35,223 nucleotides of DNA from NCBI GenBank assembly GCA_946548085.1, contig CAMNPN010000072.1, forward strand, positions 1-35,223, written 5' to 3'. Under the pieces are notes generated by a model. It made no database searches. It was not told the origin of the DNA and saw only the letters and a list, made by a program, of their open reading frames with translations. A program made the position numbers and the translations under genes. Shown one piece after another: positions 7,335 through 14,984 of the stretch. Positions within the stretch are counted from its first letter, which is position 1, and each line of letters begins with the position of its first letter. The stretch is from an uncultured Prevotella sp. (GTDB lineage Bacteria; Bacteroidota; Bacteroidia; Bacteroidales; Bacteroidaceae).

Positions 7335-8486
7335 CTAAGAATTCAGGCACGCCTTGATGCGTTGAAGGGCTTCATCCAACTGACTGCGAGGGCAGGCGAT
7401 GTTAATACGGATGAAGCCCTCACCCGTCTGGGGACCATACATCGTGCCTGGGGAAACCCAGACGTGGGCCTCATTAAGCAGACGGTTAAAGAGTTCGTCA
7501 GTGGTGATGCCGAGGGCACTATGGTCTACCCATACAAGGTAAGTGCCTTCAAGTCGTGTGACCTTCAACAGTGGAAGGCTTTTCCCGATGAAATCGCATA
7601 AAAAGGTGTAGTTGCCCCATAGGTATTGGTTCAGTTCGTCGAGCCATTCTGCGCTCTCATTGTAGGCGGCCTCCAAGGCAACGATACCAAAGGGATTCAC
7701 GTCGCAGACCTCATTAATATTAATGGCACGATCGATACGACGACGCCAAGAAGGATTCTTCGTGATGATATTGGCTATCTGCAGGCCAGCGGTATTGAAG
7801 TTCTTTGAGGGAGAGTTCATCACCACGCAGTCGTCTGTGATGGTGCCGAAGGGCACGAACTCATAGCCTGGCATGATGAGTTCGCAGTGGATCTCGTCTG
7901 AGACCACCTTCACATCATGCTTCTTGCAGATGTTGTACATCTTCTGCAATTCATCGCGCCGCCAGACACGTCCGCAGGGATTATGGGGGTTGCAGAGCAG
8001 GAAGAGGGTAGTCTTCTCGTCGGCACACTTCGCCTCGAAGTCCTGCCAGTTCACTTCGAAACTGCTGTCTATAGGCCTCAGCGGACTTTCAAGCACTTCG
8101 CAGCCGTTGTTTCTGATTGAAGAGAAGAAGCAGTTATAGGCAGGTGAGAGGATGAGCACCTTCTCGCCTGGCATGGTGAGGGCTTTGATGACACACGACA
8201 TAGCGGGCACTACGGCTGTGGTATAGAGGATTGACGAGCGCTCGATCTCCCAATGGTGGCGGCGACGGAACCAGGAGATTACGGCCTCGTAATAACTCTC
8301 CGGCACGATGTTGTAGCCGAATACTCCATGTGCGACACGCTTTTCCAGGGCCTCCTGGATGGCTGGCGCCACACGGAAGTCCATATCGGCCACCCACATG
8401 GGAACCACATCTTCATTTGGGGACTCATCCCATTTCACGCAGTTCGTTCCCCTGCGCACTACCGTTTCATCAAAGTTGTATTTCAT
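7335..8486 (-). CDS. PLP-dependent C-S lyase/aminotransferase, MalY/PatB family
   Basis: 383 residues, the usual length for fold-type I enzymes of the MalY/PatB group. Markers: MWVADMDF (30-37), FGYNIVPESYY near the N-terminus, CNPHNPCGRVW (165-175), SDEIH (196-200), the PLP-binding lysine K228 in SPSKNFNTAGL, and a C-terminal GFIRINIACPR whose Arg binds the substrate carboxylate. Relatives cleave cystathionine or cysteine to a thiol, pyruvate and ammonia, or act as aminotransferases; which applies here cannot be read from sequence. Cytoplasmic. Its ATG overlaps the stop of the upstream DUF3737 gene by 4 bp (8483-8486), implying translational coupling. Confidence 0.9.
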   Translation of the reverse strand: MKYNFDETVVRRGTNCVKWDESPNEDVVPMWVADMDFRVAPAIQEALEKRVAHGVFGYNIVPESYYEAVISWFRRRHHWEIERSSILYTTAVVPAMSCVIKALTMPGEKVLILSPAYNCFFSSIRNNGCEVLESPLRPIDSSFEVNWQDFEAKCADEKTTLFLLCNPHNPCGRVWRRDELQKMYNICKKHDVKVVSDEIHCELIMPGYEFVPFGTITDDCVVMNSPSKNFNTAGLQIANIITKNPSWRRRIDRAININEVCDVNPFGIVALEAAYNESAEWLDELNQYLWGNYTFLCDFIGKSLPLLKVTRLEGTYLVWVDHSALGITTDELFNRLLNEAHVWVSPGTMYGPQTGEGFIRINIACPRSQLDEALQRIKACLNS

Positions 8487-9328
8487 TTCCTTGTCTCTAT
8501 CACGCAGTCATTCGGCTGGCGCACGTTCTCATCGATGGTGATACTGCCGATGGAATCGGCGATAATGTGTCCGCTTGTGGGGTTCTTGATATTCTCGATG
8601 TGACCACGGATGTCGGCCTCAACGGTAGAGTACTCGAACATGCGGTCGCAGAGCTTGTCGACGGTGCAGTTCTCCAGTACGAGGTTCTCCGTATAGCAGA
8701 GCAGTTGCTCACCAGCCAGATGACAGTTCACCAGGCGGACATTCTTCGAGTGCCAGGCCAGGTATTCGCCGTCGAGCACTGAGTCGTAGATGGTTACGTT
8801 CTCACACTCCCAGAACGAGTCCTTTGTCAGGATCTTCGCATTGTGTACCTCCACGTTCTGACAGTACTGGAACACGTATTTCGAGTCGCTCTCGAGTCCG
8901 TCTACGTAGATGTTCTTTGAGAACATGAAGGGGTAGGTGCCACCATGCAGCTTCACGTTCTTGATCTTGATGCCGTCCACCTTCCAGAAGGTCTCGTCGG
9001 CATCGGTAATCTCCACGTTCTCTAAGGTCAGGTTCTTCATTTCGCGGAAGAACTTGGGACCGTCGATGCGCGAGTTGGTCATCACCAGGTCGTTGGTGTA
9101 CCAGATGGCTGAGCGCGAGCCTAAGGCAAAGTAGCAGTTGTCGATCTTCGCCCCGTCGACGTGCCACCAGGGATATTTGCCGTAGAACTTACAGTCGTAG
9201 GCTTCCATATTCTGGCATTGCTTGATGCCAGACTCTCCATCAGTAATAGTCACATTTTCCAGTCTCAGATCGTGTTGGGCGAACAGTGGGCGTTCGCCTC
9301 CATAAGTCTTGTCTTTTATTAGTTCCAT
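8483..9328 (-). CDS. DUF3737-type parallel beta-helix protein
   Basis: 281 residues, no signal peptide, so probably cytoplasmic. The whole chain is made of short imperfect beta-helix turns of about 20 residues with the pattern hydrophobic-x-N/D-hydrophobic, many carrying Trp, Tyr or Phe at turn ends (YPWWHVDG, SAIWYTNDL, ETFWKVDG, SFWECENV, EYLAWHSKNV). This is the layout of the DUF3737 family as I know it; the family has no established function. The gene is first in a two-gene operon and overlaps the aminotransferase start by 4 bp. That suggests its role is tied to the same thiol or amino-acid substrate. A TACCTTTG box lies 23 bp upstream. Confidence 0.82.
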   Translation of the reverse strand: MELIKDKTYGGERPLFAQHDLRLENVTITDGESGIKQCQNMEAYDCKFYGKYPWWHVDGAKIDNCYFALGSRSAIWYTNDLVMTNSRIDGPKFFREMKNLTLENVEITDADETFWKVDGIKIKNVKLHGGTYPFMFSKNIYVDGLESDSKYVFQYCQNVEVHNAKILTKDSFWECENVTIYDSVLDGEYLAWHSKNVRLVNCHLAGEQLLCYTENLVLENCTVDKLCDRMFEYSTVEADIRGHIENIKNPTSGHIIADSIGSITIDENVRQPNDCVIETRK

Positions 9329-9350
9329 TGTCTTTACTTATATTAGGTTG

Positions 9351-9358
9351 CAAAGGTA
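9351..9358 (-). promoter_or_regulatory. -7 box of the DUF3737/aminotransferase operon
   Basis: On the minus strand this reads TACCTTTG, 23 bp before the ATG at 9328. A TTTG (9385-9388) sits 26 bp further up, longer than the usual spacer, so the -33 element is uncertain. Confidence 0.55.
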
Positions 9359-9360
9359 CG

Positions 9361-9398
9361 AATAAAAATCCGTAATTCTGTTACCAAAATCACGGATT
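9361..9398 (-). terminator. Possible terminator of the DUF3836-like gene
   Basis: The arms AATCCGT (9367-9373) and ACGGATT (9392-9398) form a 7-bp stem with an 18-nt loop. Read on the minus strand the stem is followed by a T-rich run. It lies about 50 bp past the stop of the gene ending at 9447 and abuts the promoter of the next operon. Confidence 0.4.
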
Positions 9399-9446
9399 CT
9401 TTTACCCTTTTAAGGGTTTTTAATATGTTGAGAGAGAAAGTATTAC

Positions 9447-9941
9447 TTAGCGTACGGCCAGCAGACGGTCTGAGACGGCATCCAACGGCTCCATGCAGAG
9501 CAGACTGTTGGTGAGTATCATGTCGTCTTTGGTTTTGTTCATCCTGAACGTCTTCACCGAAGTCACGCTGGGGGCCACCTCGCGATAGAGCGTCACCTCC
9601 ATTGGCAGGTCGTAGACCTTCAGGCTGGTGTCCCATTTGCTGGTCTCCATGTTGTAGCCGTTCTTATAATATTTATAGGTATGGCGGAAGTCGTTTACCC
9701 ACTGTTTCATGCTCTGGTCCCAGCGCACCACCTCCCGTGTGGTCAGCCTCCCCTGCTCGTCGTACGAGTAGCGATACTCCATCTTGGCGCACATCTGGTT
9801 GTCGCCCTTCTTCTCGTACACCTCAATCTTGTGAATAACACCGTTCTCCAGGTCTGCGTTGTACAGATAGGGGGCATTCACGTCGTTGGCGGCGTTGAAG
9901 TACATGGTCAGTACTGTTGCGATGGTGATGATAGACTCCAT
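9447..9941 (-). CDS. Small secreted DUF3836-like protein
   Basis: 164 residues from the ATG at 9941; an upstream TTG at 9953 is a weaker choice. The N-terminus (MESIITIATVLTMYFNAAND) looks like a signal peptide. The rest contains short two-strand repeats of the type YRYSYDEQGRLTTREVVRWD and YKYYKNGYN, as in DUF3836 proteins, which are common in Bacteroides and Prevotella and have unknown function. No catalytic motif, lipobox or membrane helix beyond the signal is visible. It stands alone, divergent from the histidine kinase gene, with its own promoter. Confidence 0.7.
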   Translation of the reverse strand: MESIITIATVLTMYFNAANDVNAPYLYNADLENGVIHKIEVYEKKGDNQMCAKMEYRYSYDEQGRLTTREVVRWDQSMKQWVNDFRHTYKYYKNGYNMETSKWDTSLKVYDLPMEVTLYREVAPSVTSVKTFRMNKTKDDMILTNSLLCMEPLDAVSDRLLAVR

Positions 9942-9994
9942 AATCTTATGCAATAATCGTTAAACAATAACCAATATCTGTCTCTTTGACGGTG

Positions 9995-10002
9995 CAAAGT
10001 TA
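9995..10002 (-). promoter_or_regulatory. -7 box of the DUF3836-like gene
   Basis: On the minus strand this reads TAACTTTG, 53 bp before the ATG at 9941. A TTTA sequence about 20 bp further up may be the -33 element. Divergent from the kinase promoter at 10057. Confidence 0.5.
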
Positions 10003-10056
10003 CGATAAGTTGCACTAACATAAAGTTATCCGAATGTTATCTTTAGGTTAATTCTT

Positions 10057-10087
10057 TTTGCCATGTCGAAAAAATGCAGTACTTTTG
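10057..10087 (+). promoter_or_regulatory. Promoter of the kinase/regulator operon
   Basis: TTTG (10057-10060), exactly 19 bp, then TACTTTTG (10080-10087) give a full match to the Bacteroidetes consensus. The ATG at 10097 follows only 9 nt after the box, so the mRNA leader would be only a few nucleotides long. Confidence 0.75.
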
Positions 10088-10096
10088 CAGACAGTT

Positions 10097-11389
10097 ATGC
10101 AGAAGAACAAGTATAAATCTGTGTCTGTCGGTGCGATGGTGGCGGTGATGCTGCTGTTGGGGTTATATATGTGGATGACCTACCGCTCGGCCGTGCGCGA
10201 TATCTCGGAGCGGGCAGGCAACCAGCTGCCGTGGGCGATGTTCTACGAGAGCTACCATCGGGCCGACATCGTGTCGAAAGGCGACACCCTCAGCCTGCCC
10301 GAACTGCGTGGCGACCTCTCGCTGGTGTCGTCGGTAGAGGGTATGAACGATGTACTGAGCCGCAGGTATCATTCGGAGATCTCGCTCGACACGCTTTCAC
10401 AATATGTCGACAGTTTGCTCAGTGTGGTGAACCTCAATCGTGATTTTACTATCCTCGAGGTCGATGGAAAGGGTAAAACGTTGCGCCGCAGCAACGACCA
10501 GCAGTCGTCGACGGCCCTTCTGACACGTGTGTTCAGCATCCGCCGCGACCAGTCGCGAGGCATCCAGCTGGCCCTCAACAATCCTTATCCTGAGCTGGCA
10601 CGGCGACTCAGTCCCCTCTTTCTGGCCAGTGCGATTATCCTCATCCTCTTTGGTGCCATCCTGATGCGGCTGCTGCGCTACCTCGACGAGCAGCGGCTGA
10701 TGTCAGAGCTGCGAAACGATTTCAGCTATGCGATGGTCCACGATATGAAGTCGCCCCTGTCGAGCATCATCATGGGTGCCCGTTTCCTGCATAGTGGAAA
10801 GGTAGACGACAAGCCGCAGATCAAAGAGAAATACTACGCCATCATCGAGAGCGAGGCCGAGCATCTGCTGGCGCTGGTCAATAAACTGCTTACCATCTCG
10901 AAGCTTGAAAACAAGAAACTCATCTTGAATAAGCAGAACGTGAACCTTGAGCCTATCATCGATGATATCATAGAGAAGGCGAAGGCCAAGGCGGAGAAAC
11001 CTATCGACTTCACCGTCGACCTGCTCGTACATCGTGTGCTGGCCGACCAGCAGTATCTTGCAGAGGCCATCTCAAACCTCGTCGATAATGCTATTAAATA
11101 CTCCAAGGATGAAGTCGCCATCTGTATCACCACCCAGGAGAACGACAAGTACGTGCTGCTCCGTGTGCGGGATAATGGCATCGGCATCTCCCGCGATGAC
11201 CAGCGCATCATCTTTGATAAGTTCGGGCGTGCCGCTGTCCACGAACAGAACCGCAAGGGAGGCGTCTCGGGTTTCGGACTCGGACTGAACTACGTAGACC
11301 AGGTGATGCAGGCTCATGGCGGAAAAGTAACCGTACAGAGTGAAAAGGATCACTACTCGGAGTTCACATTACATATTCCTAAGGGGTAA
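10097..11389 (+). CDS. Membrane sensor histidine kinase
   Basis: 430 residues from the ATG at 10097; a TTG at 10058 in the same frame lies inside the promoter and is rejected. TM1 covers about residues 10-28, a periplasmic sensor region 29-172 has no recognised domain, and TM2 is at about 173-193. The HisKA segment has the phospho-acceptor H215 in MVHDMKSPLS. The HATPase domain shows the N box ISNLVDNAIKYS (325-336), G1 DNGIGIS (359-365) and G2 GFGLGL (392-397), so the enzyme looks intact. It should autophosphorylate and pass the phosphate to the OmpR-type regulator encoded 42 bp downstream. The layout is like the RprX/RprY and related pairs of Bacteroides, but I cannot assign a specific ortholog or signal. 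Confidence 0.93.
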   Translation: MQKNKYKSVSVGAMVAVMLLLGLYMWMTYRSAVRDISERAGNQLPWAMFYESYHRADIVSKGDTLSLPELRGDLSLVSSVEGMNDVLSRRYHSEISLDTLSQYVDSLLSVVNLNRDFTILEVDGKGKTLRRSNDQQSSTALLTRVFSIRRDQSRGIQLALNNPYPELARRLSPLFLASAIILILFGAILMRLLRYLDEQRLMSELRNDFSYAMVHDMKSPLSSIIMGARFLHSGKVDDKPQIKEKYYAIIESEAEHLLALVNKLLTISKLENKKLILNKQNVNLEPIIDDIIEKAKAKAEKPIDFTVDLLVHRVLADQQYLAEAISNLVDNAIKYSKDEVAICITTQENDKYVLLRVRDNGIGISRDDQRIIFDKFGRAAVHEQNRKGGVSGFGLGLNYVDQVMQAHGGKVTVQSEKDHYSEFTLHIPKG

Positions 11390-11431
11390 GAATTCTCTAA
11401 TATCCAAAGTCTTGATAATAACAATATACCT

Positions 11432-12130
11432 ATGATTAAACTACTCTTGGTTGAAGACGATGCCTCGCTGGCTTATATCGAGAAGACAGGACTCGAAGAC
11501 ATCATTGGCGGCTACACCGTGACCACCGCCGAGAATGGTCGTGAGGGTTTGAAGGCCTGGGAGGAGACGAAGCCCGACGTGATAATCTCTGATATCGACA
11601 TGCCCGTGATGAACGGCTTCGAGATGGTGGAGCGCATCCGTGAGACCGATCAGGATGTGATCATCATCTTCACCTCGGCCCTCACGTCGCCCAACGATGT
11701 GAAAGCGGGTTACCGTCTGGGTATCAACAACTACGTGAAGAAGCCCTTCGTGCCAGAAGAACTCGATGCCCACATTCAGGCACTGATGAAGATGCGAGGC
11801 GGCGCGAGGACGCAGAAAGAGACCAGCCACTACCGTCTTGGCAAATACACCCTTGATGCAGACCACGCCACACTGCGCAATAATGATACCAACCAGTCGC
11901 AGACTATCACCCAGCGCGAGGCGCAGATTCTACAGCTGCTGGCTGAGAACAAGAACAATGTGGTGCGTCGCGAGGCTATCCTCAGCCGTTTCTGGAATAC
12001 TGAGGACGACTATTTCGCCTCGCGCTCCCTCGACGTCTTTGTAAACAAGCTGCGGAAGCTGCTCTCCGATGAGTCTCACGTACAGCTGAAGACAGTACGA
12101 GGCGTGGGATTGCAGCTACTGGTGGACTGA
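11432..12130 (+). CDS. OmpR-family response regulator
   Basis: 232 residues. The receiver domain (about 1-120) has acidic residues VEDD (7-10), phospho-acceptor D54 in IISDIDMP, T81 in IIFTSA and K104 in VKKPF. The winged-helix DNA-binding domain (about 135-230) has the typical ITQREAQILQLLAENKNNVV start, the recognition region RSLDVFVNKLRKLL and the wing VKTVRGVGLQL. It forms an operon with the kinase. Its 3' end overlaps the 3' end of the convergent membrane-barrel gene by 15 bp (12116-12130). Targets are unknown; no obvious direct repeat operator is visible at its own promoter. Confidence 0.93.
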   Translation: MIKLLLVEDDASLAYIEKTGLEDIIGGYTVTTAENGREGLKAWEETKPDVIISDIDMPVMNGFEMVERIRETDQDVIIIFTSALTSPNDVKAGYRLGINNYVKKPFVPEELDAHIQALMKMRGGARTQKETSHYRLGKYTLDADHATLRNNDTNQSQTITQREAQILQLLAENKNNVVRREAILSRFWNTEDDYFASRSLDVFVNKLRKLLSDESHVQLKTVRGVGLQLLVD

Positions 12131-13390
12131 CGGCAGGTTCAGTCTAACGCCTACCTGCAGGTTGAAGTTCGTGGGGTGGTGCTTGAAGAAATTCTTCAAG
12201 TGGCTGCCGTTGTCGAAATAGTATTTGATGCCTGGCTCGGCATAGATGCCTATCATCGGGATAATGTCGTATTCTACGCCCAGGGCGGCATTTACAGACC
12301 ACTGCACGTTGTCTTTCTCCAGGGTTGTCTTTACACCCTCTGTCTCTGCTTGTGCCTTAATATTGATGTCTGCCTGTCCGCCTGCCGTCGCATAGACGTT
12401 TAGTCTGCCCCATCGCCACACGTTGTATTGTACTGTCAACGGGATGCCGATATACTGCAACGTCTGCTGACGCTCGTAGACGAGACTGTTTGCCACGCTG
12501 GTAAAGTCTGACCGCAGTCGTGTGTAGACGGCTCCTGTCGAAACGGAGAATCCCGATGAAATGGGCATTTTTATGTTTAGTCCGAAGGAGATGGGCTGGT
12601 AATACTTCTGCCGTTCCTGGTGGTTGGCCAGATAGACGGGCCCGTCAGCACGTGTAGTCCATCTGTCGGCATAACGATAGTAGTCGTAGTTGGCCAGCAT
12701 CTGTTGACTCATCAGCACACCGTTGCTGTTTTGCTGGTTGCCGAAGCCGTTGGCAGCATAGAGGTCGATGGTGGTATGGCGCTTTCGTGCCTGTCTGGTT
12801 GTTGCCATCTGTTGATCCGGCTCGTGCATCATCGCTTCCGATGTCTTATGCGTCTGTCTCATCGTCTCCTTCGCCTCTGCCGCTTGTTTCTCTGACTCCT
12901 TTGTCTCAGCCACTGTTTCCTCCGATTTCATCGGTGTTATCTTTGCTGTTTCAATATCTTCACGCATTGTGCTCTCTGTGTTTCTAACGGGACTCTTCAC
13001 CATTTTCTGTGCGACCATCCTCTCCTGTCGTTGAGGCGCCTGGAACGTGTGCTCCTGTTGTGGTGTCTCCTGTACGGTATGTTTCTCCTGCTGTAGTGTC
13101 TCTTGCTGTCGTGACTCCTGAGCTACTGTTTTCTCCGTATCTGTCTTCTCTGTATCGTCTATAGCTATCAGCATGATAGCGGCTACTGCCACAGCTGCCG
13201 CCGCCCATCGTGCCCACAAGGGTACCACACGGGCCTTCCGCTTGCTTGCGGGAGCCTCGGGCAGACTGGCCTCAACCTTCGCCCACAGGTCGTCGGGTAC
13301 GGGCGCCTCGTAGTCGGCAAGCTGGTTACGCATCCGCTCCGCCCAGTCCTTATTTATCGGCTTGTCTGTATGTTGCCTGTTTTGTTTCAT
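12116..13390 (-). CDS. Sigma-linked inner-membrane/outer-membrane barrel protein
   Basis: 424 residues. Residues 1-57 are a cytoplasmic segment with the motif PVPDDLWAKVEASLP, as found in proteins encoded directly after ECF sigma genes in Bacteroidetes. A single membrane helix follows (about 58-77). Residues 78-205 are a Gln/Glu/Thr-rich, low-complexity linker. From about 206 on (TIDLYAANGFG, ISFGLNIKMPIS, VSTGAVYTRL, YIGIPLTVQYNV, ALGVEYDI, FNLQVGVRLNLP) alternating strands resemble an outer-membrane beta-barrel-like domain. One polypeptide would thus reach from cytoplasm through the periplasm to the outer membrane. It is probably the anti-sigma partner and sensor for the sigma factor just upstream; its ATG overlaps the sigma stop by 4 bp. 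Anti-sigma function is an inference from context. Confidence 0.8.
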   Translation of the reverse strand: MKQNRQHTDKPINKDWAERMRNQLADYEAPVPDDLWAKVEASLPEAPASKRKARVVPLWARWAAAAVAVAAIMLIAIDDTEKTDTEKTVAQESRQQETLQQEKHTVQETPQQEHTFQAPQRQERMVAQKMVKSPVRNTESTMREDIETAKITPMKSEETVAETKESEKQAAEAKETMRQTHKTSEAMMHEPDQQMATTRQARKRHTTIDLYAANGFGNQQNSNGVLMSQQMLANYDYYRYADRWTTRADGPVYLANHQERQKYYQPISFGLNIKMPISSGFSVSTGAVYTRLRSDFTSVANSLVYERQQTLQYIGIPLTVQYNVWRWGRLNVYATAGGQADINIKAQAETEGVKTTLEKDNVQWSVNAALGVEYDIIPMIGIYAEPGIKYYFDNGSHLKNFFKHHPTNFNLQVGVRLNLPSVHQ

Positions 13391-13935
13391 ATCCCTTGTG
13401 CGTTTAAATATTCCTTAATCATCTTCGACAGCATCTGTTTCGCCCTTGAGAAGTAGGCCATTGATGTCTTGGCGCTGATGCCCAGTTCTTGGCCGATCTC
13501 GCTGTGTGTCATTTCTCCGAACACGTGTAGGTTCACGACTATCCTGTTTGCCTTCGGCAGGCGGCTTATCATCGTGTTCAGCACGTTTGGCGGCACTGCT
13601 TCTATGGGTGCATCGTCGTCGTTAGCAGGCTCCTCGGGCAGTTGGTCTGTCAGCTGCAGCTTGTCGTTGTCTTTCAGCCACGAGAGTGACTTGTTCGTGA
13701 CGATCCTGGCCACCCAGGCTTTTAGCGAGCCCTCGCCACGGTAGTCAAAAGTGTCGATGCTTGTCAGGATGCTCACGAAGGCGTCGTGAACCACGTCGAG
13801 GGCGTCTTCCTCGTCTGCCACGATCCTCAGTGCGATGGCCATACCATACCTGACGTAGCGCTCGTAGAGCCGCCGCAGGGCCGCTCTGTCACCTTCGCGT
13901 ATCGCCTCTGTCAGCTGTCGTTCCGTTTCTGCCAC
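13387..13935 (-). CDS. ECF-type RNA polymerase sigma factor
   Basis: 182 residues. Sigma region 2 spans about 10-90 (LYERYVRYGMAIALR, DVVHDAFVSIL, LKAWVARIVTNKSLSWL). Region 4 spans about 118-173 (ISRLPKANRIVVNLHVFGEM, HSEIGQELGISAKTSMAYFS). No region 1 or 3, as usual for ECF sigmas. The start is a GTG at 13935, only 4 nt after the TAG of the upstream lipoprotein gene; the next in-frame ATG would cut into region 2, so GTG is preferred. It should direct RNA polymerase to a small regulon in response to a signal relayed by the membrane-barrel protein encoded next. Coupled by overlap on one side and tight spacing on the other. Confidence 0.92.
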   Translation of the reverse strand: MAETERQLTEAIREGDRAALRRLYERYVRYGMAIALRIVADEEDALDVVHDAFVSILTSIDTFDYRGEGSLKAWVARIVTNKSLSWLKDNDKLQLTDQLPEEPANDDDAPIEAVPPNVLNTMISRLPKANRIVVNLHVFGEMTHSEIGQELGISAKTSMAYFSRAKQMLSKMIKEYLNAQGI

Positions 13936-13939
13936 GTTG

Positions 13940-14614
13940 CTACTCGCTCAACTTCGTTGCGGTGAAGACCAGCTTCCAGGCCGATCTCTCAGGGTGTTCC
14001 TCGTCGTGGTAGTTCACGCTGTGCTCCATGCCCGTCTGTGGGTTGTAGATGACGACCTTGTCGATGGGGATGGCCAGGGTCCATAGACATGTGTTCTTGT
14101 CGAGCACCGCAGAGAGATGATCCTTGGTACCCACCGTCCTTACCTCGTAGTTTACGCCGTCTGCCACCACGTTAAACTTCATGGCACTGTTTCCCAGCAG
14201 TGCTGTCTGACTGTCAGCATTCGAGTTCTCTATTTCCATATAAATGGCATCAGACGAGTAGCCTTGTTCGGTGTAGCCCAACATCTGCTCGGTGTTCTGG
14301 TATGTGTAGTCTGTCGTGGTCGTGAAGAACGGCTCGTTGGCATGTTCCACCAGCGCTTTTTCGCTCACCAGCTTCAGTCTGGGCACGAGGTAGTCGGCAG
14401 GTAATTCAAACATTATCACGCCATTCTCCACCCTGATTGTTCCTTCCTGTCGCAGTCCATATTTGCTCAGTTTCCAGTATCCTTCGAACGTGCCATAGGG
14501 GGTCACCATCTTCTCAGGATCCTGTTGGACCATGTCTTCATGTACTTGGTCTTTTGAACATGACGTGGCTGCCAGCGCTACCGCTATCATCAATACTATT
14601 CCAAACCGTCTCAT
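13940..14614 (-). CDS. Lipoprotein of the ECF sigma operon, function unknown
   Basis: 224 residues. The signal peptide ends in the lipobox AATSC with C19 as lipid anchor. The mature part starts with a linker (residues 20-38) and then has a beta-rich domain (GTFEGYWKLSKYG, GVIMFELPADYLV, YTYQNTEQMLGY, WTLAIPIDKVVIYN, WKLVFTATKL). I do not recognise the family. It is the gene directly upstream of the sigma factor, 4 nt apart, so it is translated from the same mRNA and could be a ligand-binding or signalling partner of the sigma/barrel pair, or simply a target. No acidic surface-export motif follows the cysteine (SKDQ). Confidence 0.8.
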   Translation of the reverse strand: MRRFGIVLMIAVALAATSCSKDQVHEDMVQQDPEKMVTPYGTFEGYWKLSKYGLRQEGTIRVENGVIMFELPADYLVPRLKLVSEKALVEHANEPFFTTTTDYTYQNTEQMLGYTEQGYSSDAIYMEIENSNADSQTALLGNSAMKFNVVADGVNYEVRTVGTKDHLSAVLDKNTCLWTLAIPIDKVVIYNPQTGMEHSVNYHDEEHPERSAWKLVFTATKLSE

Positions 14615-14695
14615 GATCTTTTTCTAAATATACTGTATTCTTTATTATAATATAACTGCAGAGTTATGGAAAGGTTGATGGTTGCCAGCAGCTAT

Positions 14696-14827
14696 TTAAG
14701 CATTTTTAACTTGTGCGGGCTGAGGCTTACTCGGCATTCCGAGTCTTTCACCCTGGTAGATGTGCTCAAGAGCCTCCAGTTCGAAGACAAGGGCTGCGGT
14801 CAATGTATCTGATAATGTTCTTCTCAT
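14696..14827 (-). CDS. 43-residue small protein heading the sigma operon
   Basis: A 43-codon frame starts at the ATG at 14827 and stops with TAA at 14696. A TATCTTTG promoter box lies 23 bp upstream, and the lipoprotein gene starts 81 bp downstream on the same strand, so it may be the first gene of the sigma operon. The product starts MRRTLSDTLTAALVFELEAL and continues with EHIYQGERLGMPSKPQPAQ. The first half could form an amphipathic helix; no signal peptide, lipobox or cysteine. Codons look ordinary for the region. I do not recognise a family. It could be a leader peptide or a small regulator. It is also possible that the frame is not translated. Confidence 0.55.
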   Translation of the reverse strand: MRRTLSDTLTAALVFELEALEHIYQGERLGMPSKPQPAQVKNA

Positions 14828-14850
14828 TATTTGATGTTGCTTCTAAGGTG

Positions 14851-14858
14851 CAAAGATA
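14851..14858 (-). promoter_or_regulatory. -7 box upstream of the small gene/sigma operon
   Basis: On the minus strand this reads TATCTTTG, matching TAnnTTTG, 23 bp before the ATG at 14827. The -33 element is weak. No other good box is seen between here and the lipoprotein start at 14614, which supports one transcript for small gene, lipoprotein, sigma factor and barrel protein. Confidence 0.55.
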
Positions 14859-14984
14859 CTGCTTTTTGGGGAAATAACGAAAAATAAAGAGGGAAATATT
14901 TGACGGGGTCGAGAAGGATTCTGAACTTATTTTACAAAAGTTGTGTTGGGATGCGAAGGCGCAACCAAGCCTGATGGAAACTCG

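Noticed and set aside
9404..9417. Palindrome ACCCTT-TT-AAGGGT followed by T-run as a plus-strand terminator
   Set aside because: No plus-strand gene ends here and the stem is short; it may simply be part of the spacer.
10058..10096. Upstream TTG start for the histidine kinase
   Set aside because: It lies within the promoter boxes, and the added residues do not look like a kinase N-terminus.
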